Source: Zetaproteobacteria bacterium
GTDB taxonomy: Bacteria > Pseudomonadota > Zetaproteobacteria > Mariprofundales > Mariprofundaceae
Reading direction: 5' to 3'
DNA: 27,014 nucleotides
NCBI GenBank assembly: GCA_021545665.1
Contig: JAJRTX010000105.1
Coordinates: forward strand, 1 to 27,014
Shown: one piece after another, positions 15,234 to 24,227 of the stretch
Layout of the letters: every line of letters starts with the position of its first letter
Numbering within the stretch: position 1 is the stretch's first letter
The notes under the pieces: model-generated
What the model was told of the DNA's origin: nothing
Databases searched by the model: none
Seen by the model: the letters and a program-made list of their open reading frames with translations, nothing else
Translations under genes and position numbers: made by a program

Positions 15234-15402
15234 GAACATAGCAGAGAACAAACAATTTAATGAACTCGGTGTCGTGTTTGAGAACCGGGTTGCTGTTTGA
15301 TAATACTGCTCTTTTAAACATGGTGCGATTTCCTCTCTGGATGGGAATAGTGCGATCTTCAGAGTATGTTCATAAGTCCAAAAACGCCAAAAGGAAGCTG
15401 GC

Positions 15403-17463
15403 GTGACCACGAAAAAACTCATGCTTATCAATGCGTTACACGAAGAGGAAAGTCGTGTCGCTATCGTTGAAGATGGCTATTTACATGAACTTGACATCGA
15501 ATCGGCACATAAAGTCCTCACCAAAAGTAATATTTACAGGGGTAAAATCACCAAAGTTGAAGCCAGTCTTCAGGCGGCTTTTATCGAGTACGGTGCAGCT
15601 CGGCAGGGCTTTCTTTCACTGAACGAAATTCATCCCGATTACTGGAAAGAAGGGGCTGATAAAACTGCTGATGTGCGAAACTTGTCTATTCAGAATATAC
15701 TGGAAGCCAAACAGGAAATTCTGGTTCAGGTGGTCAAGGAAGAACGCGGCACAAAAGGTGCGGCGCTGACCACTCATATATCACTGGCTGGCCGTTATCT
15801 TGTACTCAGCCCCAACACCACTCGTGGTGGCATTTCACGCAAATTATCCGATGATGATCGCCGTTCGATGAAAGAAATTCTAACGCAATTGGAAGTTCCG
15901 GATAACATGGGTCTGATTGTTCGCACTGCGGGTAAAGACCAAACACTGGAAGCCTTACAGCGTGACTACAATTACCTGCGCCGCCTGTGGGACGAAATTC
16001 GCATAAAAAGTGAAACCACACCGTCCCCTGCCCTTATCTATCTGGAGGGCGACCTGGCCACACGTGCAGTCCGCGACCATTTCTCCGAAGATATTCAGGA
16101 AATTTGGGTCGACAATCACGAAATATACAAACACACCAAGGCATTTGTTCATGCTGTGCTTCCCGGCAAGGAGAAGCTGGTGAAACTCTATCGCGGCAAA
16201 AGACCTCTATTCCGCCAATATGGTATTGAATCGCAATGTGAAGAAGTTCACGAACGTGAAATTCACCTTCCTACAGGCGGCTCCATCGTACTTGACCCAA
16301 CTGAGGCTTTAACATCCATTGATGTCAATTCGGCCCGTGCAACCAAGGGAAAGCATATTGATGATACTGCTCTGGCCATCAACCTGGAAGCAGCTGAAGA
16401 AATTGCCCGGCAGTTACGCATACGTGATATAGGTGGACTCATTGTTATCGACTTTATCGATATGGCCAATCGCAAGCATGGTCAGAAAATTGAGGAAACA
16501 CTGCGCAATGCATGTAAAAGTGATAAGGCTCGCATTCAGTTTGCCAGAATTTCACGCTTTGGTCTGTTAGAAATGTCACGACAGCGCCTGCACCCGTCTG
16601 TGGGTGAATCAACTACAGATTGCTGCCCCCGCTGCCAGGGACGCGGCTCCATTCGAACAGTTGAATCCATGTCACTGCAAATGCTCACACGCATGGAAGA
16701 TCTGGCGGAAGCTGGTAAAAAACCCAATCTGGTTGTACAGGTTCCTTCGGATACTGGCGAATATCTGATGAATAATAAACGCGATTATATCGCACGTATT
16801 GAAGAGAACCATGAAGTTCAGATTACCTTGCAAATTCGCCCTGACCTTGATATTCCGCATTACCGGATTGAGCGCCAATGGACAGAGAATAACCAGCAGC
16901 GTGTGGAAGTACTTGAAGACACCAGTAAAAATAAGAAACCCCCGCGTTCTGGTCGTAAACTCAAGCCAGTCAAGCCGGTAGTCGGCATTCCTACACCGAC
17001 ACCGGAAAAAGAATCCCCAAAAAAGGAAAGTCGCCTGAAAGCAATTCTGGGAGTTATTACCGGCCAGAAGCGCAGAGAAAGACTGAAGAAGGAAACTAAA
17101 GAGGCTGAAAAACAATGCAAAAAACAGGAAGCGCAAAAGAGGCGTCGCCGAGGCGGTAGAAATCGCAAACGCACAACGCCTGCAAATTCAGCTGCGGGTA
17201 ACACAGAAAAAGCAAGCTCAGACAATAATATAAAGAAAAAACAAAATAAACCCAAAGCTCAACAACAGGTGAAGGCTCAGAAAGAAGCCAGCACTGAAAA
17301 TAGCAATGGGAACGGCGATGCTGCTACTACGGAAACCAAAAATCGTCGTCGCAGACGTCGCCGCAGGCGTCCATCTGGCAATAGCGGTGATGCGGCTAAA
17401 AAAGTGACTGAAGGTCAACAACAGCCTAAAAATGAACCTGCAACTGCGGCTCCTGAAAGTTAG
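15403..17463 (+). CDS. rne: Ribonuclease E (RNase E/G family endoribonuclease)
   Basis: 686 residues from GTG at 15403, with AAGGAAG six bases upstream. It cleaves A/U-rich single-stranded RNA in mRNA decay and rRNA/tRNA maturation. The S1 region is seen at ~38-120 (NIYRGKITKVEASLQAAFIEYG). The DNase-I-like catalytic site has Asp307 (SIDVNSARATKG) and Asp350 (LIVIDFIDM), matching E. coli D303 and D346 with a constant offset of four. The zinc-link CPRCQG at 408-413 forms the tetramer. After ~500 residues the protein turns into a low-complexity Lys/Arg/Gln tail with several Arg tracts (RRRRGGRN, RRRRRRRRRRP), about 185 residues long and shorter than the E. coli scaffold. It probably binds RNA and maybe degradosome partners. 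The tail and the rluC neighbour favour RNase E over RNase G. Confidence 0.92.
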   Translation: MTTKKLMLINALHEEESRVAIVEDGYLHELDIESAHKVLTKSNIYRGKITKVEASLQAAFIEYGAARQGFLSLNEIHPDYWKEGADKTADVRNLSIQNILEAKQEILVQVVKEERGTKGAALTTHISLAGRYLVLSPNTTRGGISRKLSDDDRRSMKEILTQLEVPDNMGLIVRTAGKDQTLEALQRDYNYLRRLWDEIRIKSETTPSPALIYLEGDLATRAVRDHFSEDIQEIWVDNHEIYKHTKAFVHAVLPGKEKLVKLYRGKRPLFRQYGIESQCEEVHEREIHLPTGGSIVLDPTEALTSIDVNSARATKGKHIDDTALAINLEAAEEIARQLRIRDIGGLIVIDFIDMANRKHGQKIEETLRNACKSDKARIQFARISRFGLLEMSRQRLHPSVGESTTDCCPRCQGRGSIRTVESMSLQMLTRMEDLAEAGKKPNLVVQVPSDTGEYLMNNKRDYIARIEENHEVQITLQIRPDLDIPHYRIERQWTENNQQRVEVLEDTSKNKKPPRSGRKLKPVKPVVGIPTPTPEKESPKKESRLKAILGVITGQKRRERLKKETKEAEKQCKKQEAQKRRRRGGRNRKRTTPANSAAGNTEKASSDNNIKKKQNKPKAQQQVKAQKEASTENSNGNGDAATTETKNRRRRRRRRRPSGNSGDAAKKVTEGQQQPKNEPATAAPES

Positions 17464-17492
17464 CCCGGCTTATTCATGAATAAGCCGGGTTA
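17461..17492 (+). terminator. Perfect palindrome at the rne stop, possible weak terminator
   Basis: A 26-base perfect palindrome (17464-17489, arms CCCGGCTTATTCA and its complement) is extended by outer pairs and includes the rne stop codon TAG. No T tract follows (AGGAAACAT), so it is either a weak or Rho-assisted terminator, or an mRNA 3'-stabilising hairpin between rne and rluD. Confidence 0.5.
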
Positions 17493-17510
17493 GGAAACAT
17501 ACCTGTACAG

Positions 17511-18500
17511 GTGAATGAACCGAATGATACAAATCAGCTGGTCATAACAATTGATGAGCATCAGTCAGGTAAACGGCTGGATAGTGCGTTAACTGAGGCC
17601 AGTGGCTTGAGTCGTAGTCATATTCAAAAGCTTCTTCGTGACAGTTTTGTTAAAAAATTACTCAAGACAGGTGTTCAGCAGACAGCTATAACTCAGGCAT
17701 CCACTCATGTACACGAAGATGAACAGTATCTGATTAATATACCTCCATCTGAACCCCTGAGACTTGAGCCTGAAAATATAACTCTCGATATTCTGTTTGA
17801 AGATGATGATCTGATTGTACTCAATAAACCGGCCGGTATGGTTGTGCATCCATCCCATGGACATGATCGTGGTACACTGGTGCACGGACTGCTCCATCAC
17901 TGCCCTAACCTGCCGGGCATCAATGGTGTAGAACGCCCCGGCATAGTACACAGACTGGATAAGGATACATCTGGAAGTATTGTAATCGCAAAAAGTGAAC
18001 TCGCACATCGGGGCCTCTCCGAATTATTTGCCAGCCATGAACTGGATCGCCAGTACATTGCATGGTGTCGCGGTGCACCACATTGGTCTGAGCAGCGTAT
18101 CGAACAGCCGATTGGCCGCCATCCACAGCACCGGCAACGTATGGCTGTAAGAATGAATGGAAAAGAAGCCATCACTGATGCATCCGTCGAGTATTTTTAT
18201 GGCCCTTTTAGCCAACTCCGTCTGACCTTGCATACCGGACGCACCCATCAAATACGCGTACATTTATCGCACGAACGCCTGCCCATACTGGGAGACCCTG
18301 TCTATGCACGCAATTACCATCCTGGAAATAATATCCCCCAACCTACACGCGATGCTATTATTGCACTCAATCGGCAGGCTCTGCATGCTGAACTGTTGGC
18401 TTTCAAACACCCGGTCAGCGGCGAACACCTCAGCTTTAAGGCTCCCCTGCCTGCCGATCTGATACAACTGTCTGATGCCCTGAAAAAAAATTATGGCTAG
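17511..18500 (+). CDS. rluD: 23S rRNA pseudouridine synthase, RluD-type
   Basis: 329 residues from GTG at 17511. The nearest purine-rich site, TAGGAAA (17491-17497), is rather far, and no in-frame ATG lies nearby. An N-terminal S4 domain (~20-70, KRLDSALTEASGLSRSHIQKLL) is followed by the RluA catalytic domain with LNKPAGMVVHPSHGHDRGTLVHGLLHH, HRLDKDTSG with Asp150, GRTHQIRVHL and GDPVYA. RluD in E. coli modifies U1911, U1915 and U1917 of 23S rRNA helix 69. The assignment to RluD rather than RluC rests on context: it is followed by pgeF and bamD, the three genes that cluster in many proteobacteria. Its last 8 bases overlap pgeF. Confidence 0.88.
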   Translation: MNEPNDTNQLVITIDEHQSGKRLDSALTEASGLSRSHIQKLLRDSFVKKLLKTGVQQTAITQASTHVHEDEQYLINIPPSEPLRLEPENITLDILFEDDDLIVLNKPAGMVVHPSHGHDRGTLVHGLLHHCPNLPGINGVERPGIVHRLDKDTSGSIVIAKSELAHRGLSELFASHELDRQYIAWCRGAPHWSEQRIEQPIGRHPQHRQRMAVRMNGKEAITDASVEYFYGPFSQLRLTLHTGRTHQIRVHLSHERLPILGDPVYARNYHPGNNIPQPTRDAIIALNRQALHAELLAFKHPVSGEHLSFKAPLPADLIQLSDALKKNYG

Positions 18501-19269
18501 TGGCATTAGTACCAATTTCCTGCGTTCATCTCTATTGGCTGAATATGGTATCACTGCTCTTTTTAGCCTGCGTACAGGAGGCGTAAGCCCTCCACCGTTT
18601 GATAGTTTGAACTTTGGTCCGGGCCTGGGAGATGCAGATGCTAATATTGCAAGCAACCTCAATACTTTAACAGGAATCAGCGGACTTGTATCGCTGCCTC
18701 ATCAGGCACAGCAAGTTCACGGTAACAATCTGCTTTGGTGCAAAGGCTCTGATAGCATCATGCATAATGATGAAGCAGATATACTGCTTACTGATCAATC
18801 TGAAACTTCCCTTGCTGTCCGCACAGCCGATTGCCTCCCCATACTTCTCGCCGATCCGAAAACAGGAATCACAGCGGCTGTCCATGCTGGCTGGCGCGGA
18901 ACTGCCACACAGGTAGCTCAGATTGCTGTCAGGGAGATGCAGTCACGTGGCGTTCAGGCCAGAAATATTCTGGCTAGCCTTGGCCCATGCATCGGACCCT
19001 GCTGCTTCCATATTGACACGATCACTGCGGAAAAACTGGCCGGAAGTTCGCCGAATGCAGAACGCTACATCCAATATGATCCGAAAATATCTGCTGATCT
19101 GAGGGAACTTAACGCCTTGCAGCTGATGCAATGTGGTTTATCTGATGTACATATTGAACGTATAAATATCTGTACATCTTGTGATTACAAACGTTTTTTC
19201 TCATATCGCCGTGACAACAAACTGGCAGGTCGTCATCTCGCCGTTGTCGCACTGCCTCACAGACCGTAA
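18493..19269 (+). CDS. pgeF: Peptidoglycan editing factor PgeF (YfiH/DUF152 laccase-domain protein)
   Basis: 258 residues starting at ATG 18493 inside the rluD 3' end. The metal-site and family motifs are all present: HQAQQVHG, TADCLPILLAD, AAVHAGWRGT, SLGPCIGPCCF, and CTSCDYKRFFSYRRD near the end. In E. coli PgeF removes wrongly incorporated L-Ser from the second position of peptidoglycan precursor peptides. Related proteins act on purine nucleosides or polyphenols. Overlap with rluD and the 9-base gap to bamD indicate one operon. Confidence 0.92.
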   Translation: MASGISTNFLRSSLLAEYGITALFSLRTGGVSPPPFDSLNFGPGLGDADANIASNLNTLTGISGLVSLPHQAQQVHGNNLLWCKGSDSIMHNDEADILLTDQSETSLAVRTADCLPILLADPKTGITAAVHAGWRGTATQVAQIAVREMQSRGVQARNILASLGPCIGPCCFHIDTITAEKLAGSSPNAERYIQYDPKISADLRELNALQLMQCGLSDVHIERINICTSCDYKRFFSYRRDNKLAGRHLAVVALPHRP

Positions 19270-19278
19270 ACTGCGCCC

Positions 19279-20013
19279 ATGACATCTTTCTCTCTTCGCT
19301 GTTTAACTATACTTATACTGCTTGCCGTCCTGCTGGGCGGGTGTGCAAAAGATCAATATAAAGATACCACCCAGAATGAATATGATAAAATTAAAAAGAG
19401 TATCGATAAGGGCCAGTATAATGTCGCAGACTTCAGCCTTCAGAAATTCATATCCAAACATCCATACAGCCACCATGCTATACAGGCTGAGCTGTTACGC
19501 ATTTTTGCTGCCTATAAGGCCGATGAACTGATTCTGGCTGAAACATTGAGTACACGTTTTATTGATCATCATCCACGCCATCCGAATATCGATTATGCCA
19601 AATATATGCTGGCCATGAGTTATTTCAGACAACGGGGTGATGCCGAACATGATCCCACCCAGAATCAGGACGCCATTGATGCATTCAATCGTCTAATCAG
19701 TGAACATCCGGATAGTAGCTATGCAAAAGATGGTAGATCCTACCTTCAGATGCTCTACAACACACTTGCTGCTCATGAACTTCAGGTTGGAAAGTATTAT
19801 TATGATAAAGATTTGTTTCTTGCTGCTGCCAATCGCTTCCAGGAAATCGTTGAACACTATCAAACCACTCCTGCCATTGAAGAAGCCCTCTATTATCTCG
19901 CTTCATCATATGCAGAAATGGGAATGAATACAGATGCAAAACAAAGTGCCATGCTGCTTCAACATAATTATCCAAAGAGTTCATGGAGTCAGAAAGCAGC
20001 ACGTTTTCTTTAA
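19279..20013 (+). CDS. bamD: Outer membrane protein assembly factor BamD
   Basis: 244 residues. A lipoprotein signal with lipobox LGGC (Cys ~22) is followed by tetratricopeptide-like helical repeats: YDKIKKSIDKGQYNVAD, FISKHPYSHHAIQAEL, FIDHHPRHPNIDYAKYM, LISEHPDSSYAKDG, NRFQEIVEHYQTTPAIEEAL. This is the typical BamD arrangement and length. BamD is the essential lipoprotein of the BAM complex that inserts beta-barrels, including the candidate barrels here at 8030 and 22741. It is the last gene of the rluD-pgeF-bamD run. No clear terminator is visible in the 151 bases before convergent fadE. Confidence 0.9.
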   Translation: MTSFSLRCLTILILLAVLLGGCAKDQYKDTTQNEYDKIKKSIDKGQYNVADFSLQKFISKHPYSHHAIQAELLRIFAAYKADELILAETLSTRFIDHHPRHPNIDYAKYMLAMSYFRQRGDAEHDPTQNQDAIDAFNRLISEHPDSSYAKDGRSYLQMLYNTLAAHELQVGKYYYDKDLFLAAANRFQEIVEHYQTTPAIEEALYYLASSYAEMGMNTDAKQSAMLLQHNYPKSSWSQKAARFL

Positions 20014-20164
20014 ACCTGCTTAACAGCCAATTGTAAAACTCGTGAGCGGCGAGCACCTTCCCCACTCCATGCTTGCAAATAACCTTAGTGTAGTGTCCTG
20101 AATAGTACCTTCTTTTCCTTACAAATATGTCCTCTTAACAGCTATCTATAAACTCCCTGAGAAC

Positions 20165-22627
20165 CTAACATTTTTCATTATTTTCTGATCCCGTACTTTC
20201 GGCTGAGTGATGCCATTCATCCTGCGGAAAATCATCCACCATCACGGCATTCCTGACAGCCTCCACAGCCTCTTGCAGAAGATCGACCTCTTGCTGATTG
20301 ATAACCTGCTCCCCTAAAAGCATCTGTAACCACGATTCATAGGACTGATCAGGTCGATGAGAATATCCCTGTTCCTTCAGTTTACTTTCAATCGATTCCA
20401 CCCGTATGCTCATTTTCATCGCATAATGCAGACACCCGATTATGTCATTTTTATCTTCCGACTGATAAATTCCGGCCACCAGTCTGTCTCGAGAAGCAGA
20501 TGGTTCAATCAGTATGGCTGCAACCTGATGGGTCAAGTGATCACTGGGAAGCTTAAGCCGACAGCCCAGAGGGAAAGCCAAGATGCGCATTTTCCAAGCC
20601 ACGAGACGAACAGGGAAATTGCGGATAATTCCATCCAGCGCTTGCTGCACCTGATACAAACTGAATTCACACGCCCACTGAACCAGCGGTAAATCCCCTT
20701 TTGGCCGGCCATCATCTTCAAAACGCTTCAATACTGCTGAGCATAAATAAAGATAGGCCATGGCGTCAGCAAAACGACCGGAGATTGACTCCTTACGTTT
20801 GAGCGCCCCACCCAGTGTCAGCAACGCCAGATCGGCCAGTGCAGAAGTGACAGCACTGAAACGGTTTATCTGCCGAAAATAAGATGCCGTCGGTCCGGCC
20901 ACAGGAGATGGAGCCAGCAGACTTCCAGTGATACCATAACCAAATGCACGCGCCGCGTTGGCCATTGTATAAGCCAGATGAGACATCAAAGCCCGGTCAA
21001 AACGAATCAACCCTTCCTCTTTATCTTCCATAGTTGCAGCAGCAATTTCCTCCTGCAACCAGGGATGACAGCGCATGGCTCCCTGCCCAAAAATAATCAT
21101 ATTCCGGGTCAGGATATTTGCACCTTCAACAGTGATCGCCACCGGAATGGACTGATACGTACGCCCCAGATAATTTGCCGGACCCATGCAAATACCACGT
21201 CCGCCATGCACATCCATTGCATCATTAATTACCTGACGCATAGACTCGGTTAAGTAGCGTTTGGCAATTGCCGTCAGCACTGCCGGTTTCTCACCCTGAT
21301 CCAGTGCTGACGTTGTCAATCTGACGGTGGAATCCATCAGATATGTTAGTCCGCCAATGCGAGCCAGAGCTTCTTCAACACCTTCAAAACGACCTATAGA
21401 GGTATGAAATTGCTTGCGTAAACGTGCATAGGCTCCAGTTGCATCACACGACAATTTACCGGCAGCTGCACTCAATGAGGGCAGTGAAATACCACGCCCG
21501 ATAGATAGCCGTTCAACCAGCATGCGCCAGCCCTTTCCAATCATGTCCTGCCCGCCAATGATCCAGTCCATAGGTATGAACACATCTTTACCCCGGTTGG
21601 GGCCATTCTGAAAAGCGATATTGAGCGGATCATGGCGCCTGCCAATTTCCACGCCCGCTGTTTCAGCCGGTACCAGCGCACATGTGATACCCAAATCATC
21701 ATCTTCGCCAAGCAGATGTTCAGGATCGAAAACATGAAAGGCCAGCCCCAGTACCGTGCAAATCGGCCCCAGCGTGATATAGCGCTTTTCCCAGTTCAGA
21801 CGCAGACCCAGCACTTCTTTACCTTCAAACTCACCATAGCAGACGATACCGGTATCTGGAATAGCCCCTGCATCAGAACCAGCTGACGGCCCGGTCAAGG
21901 CAAAACATGGTACATCCTCACCAGCAGCCAGACGGGGAAGGAAATAATCTTTCTGCTTCTCAGTTCCATAAGCCAGCAGTAATTCGGCAGGGCCGAGGGA
22001 ATTGGGCACCATCACCGTTACCGCCGTCCCACCGCTACGACTGGCAATTTTCTGGATCACACATGAATGCGCATAAGCGGAAAATTCCAGGCCACCATAG
22101 GATTTAGGAATAATCATACTGAAAAAACCCTTTGTCTTGATAAAGTCCCAAACTTCAGGTGGCAAATCACGCAATTCATGGCTGATCTGCCAGTCATCAA
22201 GCATGGCGCATAACTCATTGCATGGCCCGTCCACAAAGACCTGCTCTTCTTCTGTCAATTTCGGTGCGGGCGTATCCAGCAGTTTGCGCCAGTCCGGATT
22301 ACCCTGAAACAGTTCAGCATCCCACCAGACCGTACCGGCCTCGACTGCATCACGCTCGGTATCAGACATCGGTGGCAAAGCCTGACGAATATAATTCAGT
22401 AGCGGTTTGCTAATCCATTGTTTACGAATATCAGCAACAGCAAAAACAAGAAAAGCTGCCGCAATCAATAGCAGTAGAATAAACCCAGTCAGCCAATTCA
22501 GGCCTGCACCCATCAGTACGATATCGGATACGACCAGTATCGCCAGCCAAATGTGCAAGGATAGTTTGGCTCTGCCCAGTAAATAAAGAAGCCCTAAAAT
22601 AATACCCAGAAATAACACCCAGAACAT
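20165..22627 (-). CDS. fadE: Acyl-CoA dehydrogenase FadE
   Basis: 820 residues from the ATG at 22627, close to E. coli FadE (814). I prefer 22627 over upstream in-frame ATGs (22639, 22630) because GGAGG sits five bases before it. It catalyses the first oxidation step of fatty-acid beta-oxidation, acyl-CoA to enoyl-CoA with FAD. Two N-terminal membrane helices (~1-65) precede the dehydrogenase fold: FALTGPSAGSDAGAIPDTG for FAD/substrate, then DVHGGRGICMGPANYLGR and VEGANILTRNMIIFGQGAMRCHPW, which are FadE-specific. The C-terminal ~250 residues form the FadE extension. It lies downstream of fadL on the same strand but has its own promoter. Confidence 0.93.
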   Translation of the reverse strand: MFWVLFLGIILGLLYLLGRAKLSLHIWLAILVVSDIVLMGAGLNWLTGFILLLLIAAAFLVFAVADIRKQWISKPLLNYIRQALPPMSDTERDAVEAGTVWWDAELFQGNPDWRKLLDTPAPKLTEEEQVFVDGPCNELCAMLDDWQISHELRDLPPEVWDFIKTKGFFSMIIPKSYGGLEFSAYAHSCVIQKIASRSGGTAVTVMVPNSLGPAELLLAYGTEKQKDYFLPRLAAGEDVPCFALTGPSAGSDAGAIPDTGIVCYGEFEGKEVLGLRLNWEKRYITLGPICTVLGLAFHVFDPEHLLGEDDDLGITCALVPAETAGVEIGRRHDPLNIAFQNGPNRGKDVFIPMDWIIGGQDMIGKGWRMLVERLSIGRGISLPSLSAAAGKLSCDATGAYARLRKQFHTSIGRFEGVEEALARIGGLTYLMDSTVRLTTSALDQGEKPAVLTAIAKRYLTESMRQVINDAMDVHGGRGICMGPANYLGRTYQSIPVAITVEGANILTRNMIIFGQGAMRCHPWLQEEIAAATMEDKEEGLIRFDRALMSHLAYTMANAARAFGYGITGSLLAPSPVAGPTASYFRQINRFSAVTSALADLALLTLGGALKRKESISGRFADAMAYLYLCSAVLKRFEDDGRPKGDLPLVQWACEFSLYQVQQALDGIIRNFPVRLVAWKMRILAFPLGCRLKLPSDHLTHQVAAILIEPSASRDRLVAGIYQSEDKNDIIGCLHYAMKMSIRVESIESKLKEQGYSHRPDQSYESWLQMLLGEQVINQQEVDLLQEAVEAVRNAVMVDDFPQDEWHHSAESTGSENNEKC

Positions 22628-22632
22628 CATAA

Positions 22633-22637
22633 CCTCC
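22633..22637 (-). promoter_or_regulatory. fadE ribosome-binding site that decides the start
   Basis: GGAGG on the minus strand, followed by TTATG and then ATG (22627). The upstream ATG at 22639 overlaps this site and has no ribosome site of its own. Confidence 0.75.
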
Positions 22638-22659
22638 ATGAAGCATGCTTTTTGTCACT

Positions 22660-22668
22660 ATTATAGCA
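22660..22668 (-). promoter_or_regulatory. Extended -10 promoter of fadE
   Basis: TGCTATAAT on the minus strand is a perfect extended -10, 33 bases before the preferred fadE start. The -35 region is poor, as expected for extended -10 promoters. It lies between the fadL terminator and fadE, giving fadE its own transcript. Confidence 0.65.
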
Positions 22669-22688
22669 AAAAACTTTCATAAACGCAT

Positions 22689-22712
22689 AAAAAAAGGGCT
22701 CCGAAGAGCCCT
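22689..22712 (-). terminator. Rho-independent terminator after fadL
   Basis: On the minus strand AGGGCTC, loop TTCG, GAGCCCT, then a run of seven T. It lies 28 bases after the fadL stop and is the strongest terminator in the window. Confidence 0.92.
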
Positions 22713-22740
22713 CAATCAATATGTGCTATACATTGAAGAA

Positions 22741-24024
22741 TCAGAAGTGGTAAGACAACGATGCCATTGCAATATGAGCGGTGGATTTGTACTCACCATT
22801 TCTAATTGCATTCGCACCTGTTGAAGCCGTCTGGTTTCTATCTACGAAATAAACAAATGCATAGGCCAGATCAATCGTTGTTTTGGTATTTACATCATAA
22901 CCAAAGCCAATGGAAGCAATATGCCTGTCATTTCCCGGAATGCCCGGACTAAAGTCAGCATCTCTGATGGGCGTAGGATCAAAGACATAACCAAATCTTG
23001 CCCTCATGTCCGGTCTGTATTTCCACTCGGCACCTATCCTGACAGCTACTGTTGCTTTCCAGTTCTCCGGAACACTTTTAAAGTTCGTGCCACTGGATAG
23101 TATAGTTGCAAGTGTCGATGGTGCATACACAATATCAATGGAATCAAATGTCTTCCAGTTCACCCAATCTACATCAACACTGAGTGTCCATTCTTCATTT
23201 GGCATCCAGGCAAGACCCACATTAACCTGATCAGGCAGGGTGAGAGATGTGCTTGCTGATGAGCTCACCCCAACCAAACCTGATAATAAAGGAATCAATG
23301 GAGCAAGTGGTGTACCAGCCAGTCTCCCCGCCAAAGCAGGCATGGCAGAACCACCCGTTACAGCACCATTAATATCAATTGTTATTCGGCTGCGGTAGGT
23401 TGCGCCAAGATTAAAACCGTCACCCTTGTAGAATATAGAAGCATTCCCCCCCCAACCATCTTCATTTTCACCTTTCAGAATTTGAATGGCACTACTGAAA
23501 TCAACCTTGGTCAAATAGGCATAATCAACACCGGCTGCAATGGAAATTCGATCAGAAAGCTGAAAAATGACACTGGGATTGATCATTATCAGGTTGATTC
23601 GTGAAAAAGTACTGGTCGTCTGCAATGGGCCACCAATGCGCCAGTCAGTTTCCAGACCGAATGGAGAGTTGATACTGAGAGAAGCTCCCAATCCAGCATC
23701 CTGATCCATGTAGGTAAAATAGGCGTGAGGAATAAGAAATGTTTTGCTTGCTGCGCTATCTGCAGTGGTAGCGCCTAAACCGTTTGGTGTATAATCAGCT
23801 CCGGGAGAAAAAATTACAGCTCCGCCACCCATAACCTGAATCCCTTCTGTAAAGGCTACACCGGCAGGATTATGCCATGCAGCCGATGAATCATCCGCCA
23901 CTGCAGTAAATGCAGTGCCCATACCTGTAGATCGCGTAGACATCTCACCGATCTGATATCCGCCCGCCTGTACTGTTTGCAGCCATGCAAAAAACATGAC
24001 AACCAGAATGATTATTCTATACAT
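22741..24024 (-). CDS. fadL: FadL-family outer-membrane transport protein
   Basis: 427 residues. A signal peptide (1-~20, ending VQA) is followed by the FadL hatch sequence GGYQIGEMSTRSTGMGTAF..DDSSAAWHNPAG, characteristic of FadL/TodX/XylN channels. The remainder has amphipathic strands to the C-terminal SLSYHF, whose last Phe is the BAM-recognition residue. FadL channels carry long-chain fatty acids or hydrocarbons across the outer membrane; nearby fadE favours fatty acids. A long Gly/Ser/Ala-rich loop (~215-255) is notable. The ribosome site AGGAAGGGGGGG (24028-24039) is strong, and a good promoter lies at 24057-24085. Confidence 0.88.
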   Translation of the reverse strand: MYRIIILVVMFFAWLQTVQAGGYQIGEMSTRSTGMGTAFTAVADDSSAAWHNPAGVAFTEGIQVMGGGAVIFSPGADYTPNGLGATTADSAASKTFLIPHAYFTYMDQDAGLGASLSINSPFGLETDWRIGGPLQTTSTFSRINLIMINPSVIFQLSDRISIAAGVDYAYLTKVDFSSAIQILKGENEDGWGGNASIFYKGDGFNLGATYRSRITIDINGAVTGGSAMPALAGRLAGTPLAPLIPLLSGLVGVSSSASTSLTLPDQVNVGLAWMPNEEWTLSVDVDWVNWKTFDSIDIVYAPSTLATILSSGTNFKSVPENWKATVAVRIGAEWKYRPDMRARFGYVFDPTPIRDADFSPGIPGNDRHIASIGFGYDVNTKTTIDLAYAFVYFVDRNQTASTGANAIRNGEYKSTAHIAMASLSYHF

Positions 24025-24056
24025 AAGCCCCCCCTTCCTGACACCAAGATAGAGTG

Positions 24057-24085
24057 AGAATAGATGATAAATTTATAATTTGCAA
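24057..24085 (-). promoter_or_regulatory. Sigma-70 promoter of fadL
   Basis: On the minus strand TTGCAA (24080-24085), 17-base spacer, TATTCT (24057-24062). The expected start point, ~24050, gives a leader of about 26 bases. An operator was not identified. Confidence 0.6.
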
Positions 24086-24227
24086 ATGTAATCAGCTTTC
24101 CGGTAAGAAAAAAAAATGAGAAACAACTCCCGGCCATTGGCAAAACACCGAAAGGAAATATTGGCAATCTCTGGAAATTTCTTCTGTTCCGCTTTCTTTT
24201 AGCGCTCACTCTGCGTACCGTTCTGTC

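Larger units (their letters stand above)
14968..15402. other. rluC-rne divergent intergenic region / long rne leader
   Basis: 435 bases with no credible gene; short open frames across it lack ribosome sites and family resemblance. It holds two perfect hairpins (15033-15051 and 15204-15233), a candidate rne promoter, and the rne ribosome site AAGGAAG at 15390-15396. In gammaproteobacteria rne has a long structured leader through which RNase E cleaves its own mRNA and controls its level. The layout here fits that, but I cannot show homology to the known leader element. Confidence 0.6.

Noticed and set aside
16672..17136. Minus-strand open frames opposite rne
   Set aside because: Phe/Leu-rich shadows of the Lys/Arg-rich RNase E tail; several overlap each other in different frames.
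20014..20164. Terminator or insertion-sequence end between bamD and fadE
   Set aside because: No stem longer than a few bases and no paired terminal repeat could be found by eye.
22628..22639. Upstream ATG codons as the fadE start
   Set aside because: The first overlaps the GGAGG ribosome site and the second is only two bases from it; 22627 has proper spacing.
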